Source: Anaerolineales bacterium UBA1429
Lineage (GTDB): Bacteria; Chloroflexota; Anaerolineae; UBA1429
Length of the DNA stretch: 12,366 bases
Assembly: GCA_002329325.1 (NCBI GenBank)
Contig: DCTX01000023.1
Span: forward strand, 1-12,366
Direction of reading: 5' to 3'
Position 1 is the stretch's first letter. Each line of letters starts with the position of its first letter. Positions 5,797 to 12,335 of the stretch are shown one piece after another. Below the pieces are notes generated by a model, which saw nothing but the letters and a program-made list of their open reading frames with translations, was not told where the DNA came from and ran no database searches. A program made the translations under genes and the position numbers.

Positions 5797-7272
5797 TTAC
5801 TGCCCAACCACGATCTGGCCTTCCTCCAGGCCTTCGAGGATCTCGACCCGTTCGGTTCCCTCGATGCCCAGGGCTATATCCACGCGGCGCTCGATGCCAT
5901 CTTCCTTGACGACGACAAAGCTGCGTCCGGCAAAGGTGCGGATGGCCGCCGGCGGCAGCCAGAGGGCGTCCGCGTTCTCGGCGACGGTGACATCCACGCG
6001 CACCAGATCGCCCGCCTTGACGCTCAGCTCTTGCGCGTCAAACGTGATGCGGGTCTTGCGATCGGTGACCTCCAGCGAGGTGCCGCCGCCGTGGCCGTAG
6101 GGATAGGGTAGCTGATAGATCTCGCCGGTCAGGACCTGGTTGGGGTACTGGGAGAATATCAACTCGACGGTCATCCCCTCCGCCAGCCGATCGAGCTGGG
6201 CGGTGGTGGGCTCGGCCGTGATCTCGACCTGGGATTCGTCCGAGACGACGAACACGGTCGTGTAGGCGGTGACCTCACGCCCCTCGGTGGCATTGATCGA
6301 AGCCACGCGGCCGTTGATGGGGCTGATCACCTGGGTGGCCTCCAGCTGATCCTGCAGCCGCTCCAGGGCCAGGCGGGCGCGCTCGACGGCGCTGAGGAGC
6401 TGGGGATCGGTGGTCTCTTTGGCACGGGCGATCTCGTCAGCGGCCATCGAGATCTCGAGCTCTTTGATGGCGATATCCACATCGGCGTCGCGGCGCCGCT
6501 GGAGGGCCTTTTCATAGTTGGCCTGCAGGGTCAGCAGCTCGTCCTCGCTGGGGCCGGCCTGCAGGATCTGTAGGGTCAGCTCCTCGATGCGCAGGGCCTC
6601 TTCCGAGTTGTTGACCGAAGCCTGGGCCTGATCGCACGCCAGGCTGGGCGTGCCACAAGCCGCATCGCGGCGTAGCTGCTCGGCCCAGAGGGAGTTGCGC
6701 GCGCGCTCAACGCGACGTTGGGCGATCTCCAGGTCCTCCGGGCTGGGCCCCTGGCGGGCGGCCGCCAGCTTGGCGGCGGCTAGCTGGACATCCAGGTCCA
6801 GGCCGTGCAGGGCCTCTTTCATCTTGGTCAATTGCAGTTGGCGGATCTCCTGTTGGCCTTCCAGGCTGGCGACGCGATCCTCCTGGCTCTCTGTAGAGCG
6901 TCGCAGGTTCAGCTCGGCGGTATCCAGCTCGATCTGGGCCTGGGCGAGCTGGCGCCGGAGGTCCTCGTTCTGCAGCTCGGCCAGCAACTGGCCCTCCTCG
7001 ACGAGGTCACCCCGCTTCACTAGCACCCGATCCACCCGCCCGGCCGAGCGAAAGTAGAGCTCCTCCTCGACCACGGGCGACACGCGCGCCGTGAAGGAAA
7101 GGTCCTCGATCACCTCGCCGCGGCGCACCGTGTAGGTCGTCTGCTCCGATACCGGGGGAGGGGGAAGAGGGGTAGGGGTCGGATCCTCTTTGCCGGATGA
7201 GGTAACTGCGGTGCACCCTGCGATGGCAATCATCGCGACGGCCAGGATCAGGGCTTGGGGTTTGGACGGCAT
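5797..7272 (-). CDS. HlyD/MacA-type efflux adaptor, lipoprotein
   Basis: This 491-residue membrane fusion protein begins with a lipoprotein signal ending in IAGC (Cys20), followed by a Pro/Thr linker (31-40). The split biotinyl-lipoyl domain is visible as AGRVDRVLVKRGDLVEEGQLLAEL (77-100) and SPINGRVASINATEGREV (317-334). Between them lies an unusually long coiled-coil region (about 102-312) with two RQGPSPEDL / LQAGPSEDEL blocks (173-181, 237-246) and a Cys206-x6-Cys213 pair. Beta-barrel and membrane-proximal segments follow from about 345 to 491. It should link the operon's ATP-driven permease to substrate outside the membrane. Being lipid-anchored with no outer-membrane channel gene nearby, it fits a cell without a Gram-negative envelope. 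The ATG at 7272 has GGAG 8 nt upstream. It is first in the adaptor-ATPase-ATPase operon. Confidence 0.88.
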   Translation of the reverse strand: MPSKPQALILAVAMIAIAGCTAVTSSGKEDPTPTPLPPPPVSEQTTYTVRRGEVIEDLSFTARVSPVVEEELYFRSAGRVDRVLVKRGDLVEEGQLLAELQNEDLRRQLAQAQIELDTAELNLRRSTESQEDRVASLEGQQEIRQLQLTKMKEALHGLDLDVQLAAAKLAAARQGPSPEDLEIAQRRVERARNSLWAEQLRRDAACGTPSLACDQAQASVNNSEEALRIEELTLQILQAGPSEDELLTLQANYEKALQRRRDADVDIAIKELEISMAADEIARAKETTDPQLLSAVERARLALERLQDQLEATQVISPINGRVASINATEGREVTAYTTVFVVSDESQVEITAEPTTAQLDRLAEGMTVELIFSQYPNQVLTGEIYQLPYPYGHGGGTSLEVTDRKTRITFDAQELSVKAGDLVRVDVTVAENADALWLPPAAIRTFAGRSFVVVKEDGIERRVDIALGIEGTERVEILEGLEEGQIVVGQ

Positions 7273-7329
7273 TACCTATGCTCCTATCTCGCAGACTCTG
7301 GCAGATTGGTTTCTGGACCAAAGCAACGA

Positions 7330-7376
7330 CTCTGCACAAGGGAACGAACCTGCCATGCAACCATCCCTATGCAGAG
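7330..7376. repeat. Inverted repeat in the leader of the transporter operon
   Basis: CTCTGCA (7330-7336) with AGGG (7339-7342) pairs with CCCT (7365-7368) and TGCAGAG (7370-7376): 11 base pairs with unpaired bases of unequal length between the two blocks, and a loop of about 22 nt. It lies 58-104 nt upstream of the adaptor start. It could be an operator or a leader-RNA hairpin. Confidence 0.4.
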
Positions 7377-7596
7377 CCAAGATTTCGCCGGATAACATCA
7401 TTGTCATGCGCTGAACCCATGTTGCGCCAAGAGCGAACGTATGATCGTGCAGGGCAGAGCCTACACGGGCATCGGAACCCTTGTTCAACCCCTCAAGGAA
7501 GTAGCTGCACGCGGAGTAGAGGATCTGTGGCGCTCGCACTCCGGCCGTAGGCGGGCTCGGGAGGTCGCAAGCGGCGCTGCTGCGGCAGGGTACGCG

Positions 7597-7619
7597 GGCC
7601 CCAGAGGGGCTCTGGGGCC
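7597..7619 (-). terminator. Strong GC-rich hairpin downstream of rplI
   Basis: GGCCCCAGAG (7597-7606) and CTCTGGGGCC (7610-7619) are perfect 10-bp complements around GGG. The hairpin starts 21 nt after the rplI stop codon in the direction of transcription. No T tract follows, so it is either a U-less terminator or a 3'-end stabiliser. Confidence 0.5.
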
Positions 7620-7640
7620 GAACCGCAAGAATCGCCGGCA

Positions 7641-8090
7641 TCACTCTTCAGGCTCTACCACCACCGTCACGGTGATCTGAACGTCGTTATGCAGCTTGAC
7701 ATCTACTGGAAAGGAGCCGAGCTCTTTGATCGGCTCGTGAAGCTGGACCTTGCGCTTGTCCACTTCGGCGCCGATCCGTTCGGCGAGCCGCTGGGCGATA
7801 TCGCTGGACGTGACCGAGCCATAGAGCCTGTTGGTCTCGCCGGTGCGCATCTTGAAGACGAGCTCGATGGCCTGGAGCGCCTGGGCGTGAGCCTGGGCGG
7901 CCTTGATCGCCGCTGCCTCCTGGCGGGCCCGCACCGCAGCTTGCTCTTGAGCCTGCTTGCGCGCCGCAGGGGTAGCTACCACGCCCAGCTTGCGCGGGAT
8001 CAGATAGTTGCGGGCATAGCCATCGGCCACTTTGACCAGGTCGCCGGCCTTGCCGACCCCCTTGACGTCCTTGAGCAGAATCACGTCCAT
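7641..8090 (-). CDS. rplI: Ribosomal protein L9 (bL9)
   Basis: This 149-residue protein is L9 of the large ribosomal subunit, near the L1 stalk, where it binds 23S rRNA and helps keep the reading frame. The N-terminal domain shows the family signature (GKAGDLVKVADGYARNYLIP at 13-32, then RKLGVVAT). A long Ala/Gln/Arg helix (41-75) links to the C-terminal domain with LYGSVTSSDIA (89-99) and IKELGSFPVDVKLHNDV (121-137). The length is the usual one. The ATG at 8090 has GAGGAG 7 nt upstream. The commonly linked rpsF, ssb and rpsR genes are absent, and a serine hydrolase gene precedes it. A possible promoter lies just upstream. Confidence 0.97.
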   Translation of the reverse strand: MDVILLKDVKGVGKAGDLVKVADGYARNYLIPRKLGVVATPAARKQAQEQAAVRARQEAAAIKAAQAHAQALQAIELVFKMRTGETNRLYGSVTSSDIAQRLAERIGAEVDKRKVQLHEPIKELGSFPVDVKLHNDVQITVTVVVEPEE

Positions 8091-8126
8091 CTGAGACTCC
8101 TCGTCGAAATCGCTATACTGTCACTT

Positions 8127-8154
8127 ATCATACACAATCCAGCAGAGGCCGCAA
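8127..8154 (-). promoter_or_regulatory. Candidate rplI promoter
   Basis: On the minus strand: TTGCGG (8149-8154), a 16-bp spacer and TATGAT (8127-8132). The -10 is good and the -35 matches only in TTG. The -35 falls inside the left arm of the inverted repeat at 8145-8205. Confidence 0.35.
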
Positions 8155-8205
8155 ACTCGGCCCCGACGGTTCCGGGGCCTCGTCGGCGGTCGGGTTTGCG
8201 GCCTC
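8145..8205 (-). terminator. Nested hairpin between the serine hydrolase gene and rplI
   Basis: The outer arms GAGGCCGCAAAC (8145-8156) and GTTTGCGGCCTC (8194-8205) are perfect 12-bp complements. An inner hairpin GGCCCCG (8159-8165) / CGGGGCC (8173-8179) with a 7-nt loop is nested inside. It begins 5 nt past the serine hydrolase stop and probably ends or shields that transcript. No T tract is seen. Confidence 0.55.
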
Positions 8206-8210
8206 CGCCG

Positions 8211-9668
8211 CTACCCTCGCCTGCGTCCGCTCCACTCCACGGCGCCGCTGCCATCCCAGCCGGCGTTGGCGCGGAAGGTGAATCGACCTTCGTCCCCCTC
8301 AAAGCGGCAGGTAAGGGTGGGGTGAAAAGGCGTCTTGTAGAAACAGAGCTTGACCACCAGGGTGTGGGCATCCGTCCAGGCGGCGCTGGCGGCCACAGGC
8401 CGCTCGATGGCGCCGCGGGGCAAGGTGCGAGTGGCGGCGATGTCCAGGGTGGTGGTACCCTCGCGCCAATCGCCCAGGCCACAAGTCACGCGATGCGTGC
8501 CGGCCCGATCGCGCACCGTCAGGACGCAACCGTCGGGCTGCAGGGCAAAGGACATGCTCTTGATCCCCGGGGCATCCTCGGCCATGATCCAGCGCCCGCC
8601 CGCGATCTCGGCGGCGGCCGGCGGGTTGGCCTCGCCCCGGGCGGGGGCCAGCTCCAGACCCTCGAGCCGTTTGGCCAGGGCCTGCCGGGCGGCGACGTCC
8701 TCAGGCAAAGGCTCGCCCATGGCGGGCAACAGGTGCTGCCACACCTGGTCCAGCACCGCCTGCATGTCCGACACGCCGCTGGTGATGGCCAGGACGGCAT
8801 CCTGAGCGGGCATCACCAGGCAGTATTGGCCAAAGGCGCCATCGCCTCGATACGCTCCGTGGCGGCAGAGCCAGAACTGGAAACCATAGCCCTGCTGCCA
8901 ATCGGGCACCTCGCGATACGAATTGTCAGAGTGAAACGAGGTGGCCTCGTTGACCCAGGCCTCGGGCAGCAGGCGCTGGTCGCCCCAGCGGCCCTTTTGC
9001 AGATAGAGCTGCCCAAAGCGGGCGATATCCTCCGTCTTGAGGTTGAGGCCCCAGCCGCCCGCGTTGACGCCCCGGGGGCAGGTCTCCCACAGAGGCGGCT
9101 CGATGCCCAAGGGATCGAACAGGCGCGGCTGCAGGTACTCGACGATGGGCATGCCCGTGAGGCGCTGGACGATGGCCGAGAGCATGTAACTGGCGCCCGA
9201 GTTGTACACGAAATGGCTGCCGGGCTTGTGCTTGACGGGCGCCGACAGGAAGGCCTTGGCCCAATCGCCATCGCGCCGCCGCAGCAGCAAGGGAATGGTG
9301 TCCTCGTCGTGGCCCGTGTTCATGCTCAGCAGGTGGCGCACCTGCATGGCCGCCAGGTTGCGGCTCGGGCGGGCGGGGGCCTCCTGCGGGAAGAAGCGCA
9401 GCACCGGATCATCCAGGGTGAGCAGCCCCTCGGTGATGGCCAGGCCCACCGCCGTCGAGGTAAAGCTCTTGGAGAGGGAAAAGAGCATGTGCTCCCGCTG
9501 AGGGCCATAGGGGCGCCACCATCCCGCCGCGGCCACCTGGCCGTGGCGCAGGAGCATCATGCTGTGTAGGCCGCCGCAACGCTCCTCAACGGCATCGACA
9601 AAGCTCAAGATCGCGCGCGAGGGGATGCCCACCGTCTCGGGCGCAGCAGACGCAAGTTCCTGTCCCAT
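8211..9668 (-). CDS. Class C beta-lactamase-like serine hydrolase
   Basis: This 485-residue protein belongs to the beta-lactamase/penicillin-binding transpeptidase-like fold. The SxxK nucleophile motif is S64-L-S-K67 in MLFSLSKSF, the second motif is Y155-N-S in FVYNSGAS (a YxS form rather than YxN), and a glycine-rich third element GDGAFGQY lies near 275-282. The substrate-binding body extends to about residue 335. A further 150 residues, rich in beta strands (IAGGRWIMAED, FALQPDG, FRFEGDE-like segments), form a separate C-terminal domain. No signal peptide or transmembrane start is visible, so it is probably cytoplasmic. An esterase, amidase or D-aminopeptidase role is more likely than resistance. 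The ATG at 9668 has GGAGG 6 nt upstream. It appears monocistronic, bounded by a promoter and a nested hairpin. Confidence 0.85.
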   Translation of the reverse strand: MGQELASAAPETVGIPSRAILSFVDAVEERCGGLHSMMLLRHGQVAAAGWWRPYGPQREHMLFSLSKSFTSTAVGLAITEGLLTLDDPVLRFFPQEAPARPSRNLAAMQVRHLLSMNTGHDEDTIPLLLRRRDGDWAKAFLSAPVKHKPGSHFVYNSGASYMLSAIVQRLTGMPIVEYLQPRLFDPLGIEPPLWETCPRGVNAGGWGLNLKTEDIARFGQLYLQKGRWGDQRLLPEAWVNEATSFHSDNSYREVPDWQQGYGFQFWLCRHGAYRGDGAFGQYCLVMPAQDAVLAITSGVSDMQAVLDQVWQHLLPAMGEPLPEDVAARQALAKRLEGLELAPARGEANPPAAAEIAGGRWIMAEDAPGIKSMSFALQPDGCVLTVRDRAGTHRVTCGLGDWREGTTTLDIAATRTLPRGAIERPVAASAAWTDAHTLVVKLCFYKTPFHPTLTCRFEGDEGRFTFRANAGWDGSGAVEWSGRRRG

Positions 9669-9708
9669 GGCTCACCTCCAAGACGCTTCTGGTTGGGTTG
9701 CGCGCAGG

Positions 9709-9737
9709 AGGATACTGCAATCCGCAGGCGCGGGCAA
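9709..9737 (-). promoter_or_regulatory. Candidate promoter for the serine hydrolase gene
   Basis: On the minus strand: TTGCCC (9732-9737), a 17-bp spacer and TATCCT (9709-9714), giving a start near 9702 and a leader of about 34 nt. Each hexamer matches consensus at four of six bases, so support comes mainly from the spacing and position. Confidence 0.35.
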
Positions 9738-9865
9738 GCGGGGCCAGTGATTGTTTCTGCCCAGATGGTGGCGCTGGCTGCGCAGCGTCGCCCCTCAAGA
9801 GATCAACCGCCGTCTCTCGCGTCCGAGCCGCCACCGTGTGCCGCTCCGCTTGCCCGCGACCCGGC

Positions 9866-10780
9866 CTAGGCCGCCTCGGAATAGTCGCAATAGCCGCTGC
9901 CATCGCTATCCACGTAGCGGCGGCAGCGCCCGGGGTAGGGATCGTTGACCAGCCCATAGGGGCAACGGCTGCTGACCACGGGCCGCACTGTGGGGATCGC
10001 CGTAGCCGTGGCCGTGGGCGAGGGCGGCGCGAGCCGTGTGACGGTCACAGAGGGTTCCAGGGGCGCGGCCGTTCGCTGCGGGGTCGCGACCGCGCCGGCG
10101 GGCGTGGGGGCGACAGGGCTCGCGTCCGTGGGGGCCAGCAGCTCGGCCGCTTCGCCCTCGTCCAGGGGCGCCCCTGCGGGCAGCGCCTCTGTACCCTGGG
10201 CGGCAGCGAGACGATACCACCCCACCAGGGCCAGGGCGCAGGCCGCCCCGCCGCCCAGCACCAGAAAGCGCCGACGGCTCAGGCGTCCGGGGCATGCCGT
10301 CGCCAGGACGGGCGCCTCCGCGGGCGTCGCGGCCCGGGCCCGCCGGCGAGGCGCCAGCGCCTGCACGAACCAGCGCCAGTGCAACGCCAGCTTGATCGCC
10401 AGGAGCCCCAAGGGCACGTAGGCCGAGAGCCGATGCGCCGTGGCCAGCGCCAGGCTGGGCGTGGGGCGCAGGCCGATCAGCGGCAGCACGGTCTGGGAGA
10501 GCAGGAGGCCGCTGCCGACCAGGAACGCAAAGGAGAGCAGCAGCGCGGCGTTGAGGGCGTAGCAGAGGCGGGTGCGCCCCGGAAGGGGGCAGGCCAGCCG
10601 TCGGCTGATGCCCGCGATCCAGCGGCGGTGCAACAGGGCGTGTACGGCGATGGCAGCACCGATGGCGAGCCCCAGCCATTCGTGCACCGCCAGCCCGGTG
10701 ACAAAGGGCTTGAGCGATGCGACGAACGCCAGGGTGAGGGCGATGTCCAGGATCAGATTGCGGCGGGTCTGCTTGGCCAT
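9866..10780 (-). CDS. DUF4405-like cytochrome b-type membrane protein with a C-terminal Cys/Asp motif
   Basis: This 304-residue protein starts with four hydrophobic helices (about 10-30, 34-52, 76-100, 115-138). Histidines at 33, 47, 51, 116 and 134 lie at helix ends, as in DUF4405 and other b-haem-binding four-helix bundles, suggesting electron transfer across the membrane. A basic loop leads to LSRRRFLVLGGGAACALALVGW (168-188), which looks like a twin-arginine signal and would give a fifth membrane segment. A long Ala/Thr/Pro-rich linker (about 192-266) follows. The last 32 residues carry CPYG, DPYPG, C and D-S-D-G-S-G-Y-C-D, resembling an EF-hand-like or Cys-pinned calcium loop exposed outside. 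The ATG at 10780 has AGGAG 9 nt upstream, partly paired in a small CTCC/GGAG hairpin. Haem binding is inferred and not shown. The stop codon lies in the palindrome CGGCCTAGGCCG (9862-9873). Confidence 0.78.
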   Translation of the reverse strand: MAKQTRRNLILDIALTLAFVASLKPFVTGLAVHEWLGLAIGAAIAVHALLHRRWIAGISRRLACPLPGRTRLCYALNAALLLSFAFLVGSGLLLSQTVLPLIGLRPTPSLALATAHRLSAYVPLGLLAIKLALHWRWFVQALAPRRRARAATPAEAPVLATACPGRLSRRRFLVLGGGAACALALVGWYRLAAAQGTEALPAGAPLDEGEAAELLAPTDASPVAPTPAGAVATPQRTAAPLEPSVTVTRLAPPSPTATATAIPTVRPVVSSRCPYGLVNDPYPGRCRRYVDSDGSGYCDYSEAA

Positions 10781-11000
10781 GGGCGCTAGCTCCTGTGGGA
10801 GTTGAAAACGATGAGTGAATGCCAGTAGCCCTAGCGTACCCGATGAATGTGGAGAAACGGTTGCGCTCGCATGGAAAAGCCAAGGGTCTGCACCCCGGGG
10901 CTAGACGCACACACCGCCTCCCATGGTAGCATGGGCTGAGCGGCTGGCAAATGCGCGCAGCCTGCGTGGAGGGGGCCGCGCCATTATGCAGAGCATCCTG

Positions 11001-11013
11001 CATGGCAGCCATG
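11001..11013. promoter_or_regulatory. Palindrome next to the -35, possible operator
   Basis: CATGGC-A-GCCATG is a perfect 6-bp-arm palindrome ending 5 nt before the TTGACA -35 box of the GyrI-like gene. The position suits a regulator site, but no regulator gene is adjacent. Confidence 0.3.
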
Positions 11014-11018
11014 TCTGG

Positions 11019-11047
11019 TTGACAGATAACGAGGAGGGCGCAATACT
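11019..11047 (+). promoter_or_regulatory. Sigma70-type promoter for the GyrI-like gene
   Basis: TTGACA (11019-11024), a 17-bp spacer and AATACT (11042-11047). The -35 is perfect and the -10 matches four of six bases, including the key second A and last T. The predicted start is near 11054, giving a leader of about 54 nt. Confidence 0.5.
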
Positions 11048-11107
11048 GGCGATGCAGCAGGCGAGATACGTTGCGTGGGGCCCGGGCGTGCGAGAAGGGG
11101 GGACGCG

Positions 11108-11731
11108 ATGGCCAAAGTGGATCTGCGCAAGGAGTGGAAAGAGCTATATGCGCCCTCTGCCAAGGTCGCCGGGTTGGTCACTGTGCCGCCCATGCGGTTC
11201 CTGATGATCGACGGCCAGGGCGATCCCAACAGTTCCCCGGCCTACCAGGAGGCGCTGGAGGCGCTGTACGCCCTGTCGTATGCCCTCAAGTTCGCCGTCA
11301 AGCGGGCGGAGGGCGTTGACTATGCCGTGATGCCGCTGGAGGGGCTCTGGTGGGCCGGCGGCCCTGCCCACTTCGGCCTGGATAGCAGGGAGACCTGGCT
11401 CTGGACGGCCATGATCATGCAGCCCGAGTACGTGACCCAAGAGCGTGTGGAGGAAGCCCTGGCCGAGGTGCGCACCAAGAAGGGCCTGGCCGCCTGCGAC
11501 CTGGTGAGGTTCGCGTGGCTGGAGGAGGGCCTGGCGGCCCAGATCATGCACGTCGGCCCCTATGCCGAAGAGGCGCCCACCATCGCCAGACTCCACACCT
11601 ATATCGCCGAGCAAGGGTGCGTGCCGAGGGACAAGCACCACGAGATCTACCTGAGCGATCCCCGGCGCACGGCCCCGGAAAGGATCAAGACCGTCATCCG
11701 CCAGCCCGTGGCGCGGCGCTCACCCGACTGA
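11108..11731 (+). CDS. GyrI-like small-molecule-binding domain protein
   Basis: This 207-residue cytoplasmic protein matches the stand-alone GyrI-like (SHS2-type) family. The features are MRFLMIDGQGDP (29-40), YAVMPLEGLWW (72-82), AMIMQPEYVT (101-110), a second repeat beginning near residue 126, and the family's closing block HHEIYLSDPRR...P.R.KTVIRQPV (177-201). Such domains bind hydrophobic or cationic small molecules in a cleft, and some members hydrolyse bound compounds. There is no DNA-binding domain here, so it is not a MerR/AraC regulator. The ATG at 11108 is chosen because AAGGGGGG lies 6 nt upstream and the family begins near MAKVDLRKEWKELY. The upstream in-frame ATG at 11075 adds a non-family stretch. 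It converges on the DinB-like gene with a 16-nt gap. Confidence 0.82.
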   Translation: MAKVDLRKEWKELYAPSAKVAGLVTVPPMRFLMIDGQGDPNSSPAYQEALEALYALSYALKFAVKRAEGVDYAVMPLEGLWWAGGPAHFGLDSRETWLWTAMIMQPEYVTQERVEEALAEVRTKKGLAACDLVRFAWLEEGLAAQIMHVGPYAEEAPTIARLHTYIAEQGCVPRDKHHEIYLSDPRRTAPERIKTVIRQPVARRSPD

Positions 11732-11747
11732 GGACGCGACGCCCGAC

Positions 11748-12257
11748 CTACCACTCGCCCGCGTAGCGCACCCCGTAGGGGGCGGCCAGCGCAACCACGC
11801 GCCCAAAGCGCAGCCGCACCAGTTGGCGCTGGTGCAGGATGTCGTGGGCGGCCCAGGCTGCCAACACGTCTCCAGCGCAGAGGGCGCCCCACTCGGTCTG
11901 GTGGGCGGTCTCCCAGGCGGGGGCATCCAGGCTGCGCAGCCAGGCCAGCGAGCGCTGTCGCTCGGCCTCCCACGTCTCCCATGTCTCGTCCAGATCGGGT
12001 GGGGCGCTCTGATAGGCGGCCATCCAGCCGTCCCAGTCGCTATCGGGCCAGGGGTCCGCGGGGCGGTGCAGGGTCGCCTCCAGGCGCGGGCGAAAGTCGT
12101 GGCGCTCCTCGTGCAGCAGGTGACAGAGCACCTCCAGCATGCACCAGGCGTCGGGCGCGGGGCGCCGGAGGAGGTCCTCGCGCGGGACTCCCTCCAGCAT
12201 AGCGCGCACGATGCGTGGACCGAGGGCCAGCTCACTCAAGAGAGCCTCCACATCCAT
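11748..12257 (-). CDS. DinB-like four-helix metal-site protein
   Basis: This 169-residue protein fits the DinB/YfiT-like four-helix bundle. The probable metal triad is His46 (in W38-CMLEVLCHLLHEE) with His138 and His142 (in WAAHDILHQRQL), at the usual spacing for a Ni/Zn site. The family is linked to damage response and to thiol (bacillithiol or mycothiol) transfer, but most members are uncharacterised and nothing here sets a substrate. Trp residues are plentiful. The start at 12257 is preferred to the in-frame upstream ATG at 12305 because the added 16 residues (MAHRDPGSTKRKRGS...) are unlike the family and span the palindrome at 12282-12294. GAGG upstream is a weak ribosome-binding site. 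It is convergent with the GyrI-like gene. Confidence 0.78.
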   Translation of the reverse strand: MDVEALLSELALGPRIVRAMLEGVPREDLLRRPAPDAWCMLEVLCHLLHEERHDFRPRLEATLHRPADPWPDSDWDGWMAAYQSAPPDLDETWETWEAERQRSLAWLRSLDAPAWETAHQTEWGALCAGDVLAAWAAHDILHQRQLVRLRFGRVVALAAPYGVRYAGEW

Positions 12258-12281
12258 GGTCGAGCCTCGCTTTCTTTTCGT

Positions 12282-12294
12282 AGACCCAGGGTCT
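12282..12294. repeat. Small palindrome upstream of the DinB-like gene
   Basis: AGACCC-A-GGGTCT has perfect 6-bp arms and lies 25-37 nt before the ATG at 12257. It could be an operator, or a short hairpin ending the gene to the right. Confidence 0.3.
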
Positions 12295-12335
12295 CTGTGC
12301 GCCACGGCGCCCCTGCGGCTCGGCAGATCGGCTGC

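Larger units (their letters stand above)
7273..7640. other. Gene-free stretch between rplI and the adaptor gene
   Basis: These 368 nt hold the leader of the adaptor operon, the inverted repeat at 7330-7376 and the hairpin at 7597-7619. I found no convincing promoter for the adaptor operon here. Open frames are present on both strands but lack ribosome-binding sites and recognisable domains. Confidence 0.6.
10781..11107. other. Divergent intergenic region between the membrane protein and the GyrI-like gene
   Basis: This 327-nt region holds the GyrI-like gene's promoter (11019-11047) and a palindrome at 11001-11013. I saw no convincing sigma70 promoter for the minus-strand gene and no small gene with a ribosome-binding site. 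Confidence 0.55.

Noticed and set aside
7276..7644. A 122-codon minus-strand frame in the rplI-adaptor gap
   Set aside because: It has no ribosome-binding site or family features, and it runs through the hairpin at 7597-7619 and the inverted repeat at 7330-7376.
7689..9569. A 626-codon plus-strand open frame across rplI and the serine hydrolase gene
   Set aside because: It is antisense to two well-recognised proteins, has no domain of its own and is the kind of long frame GC-rich codon bias produces.
9698..10789. A 363-codon plus-strand frame opposite the DUF4405-like gene
   Set aside because: Low-complexity Arg/Gly/Gln sequence, antisense to a protein with clear helices and conserved histidines.
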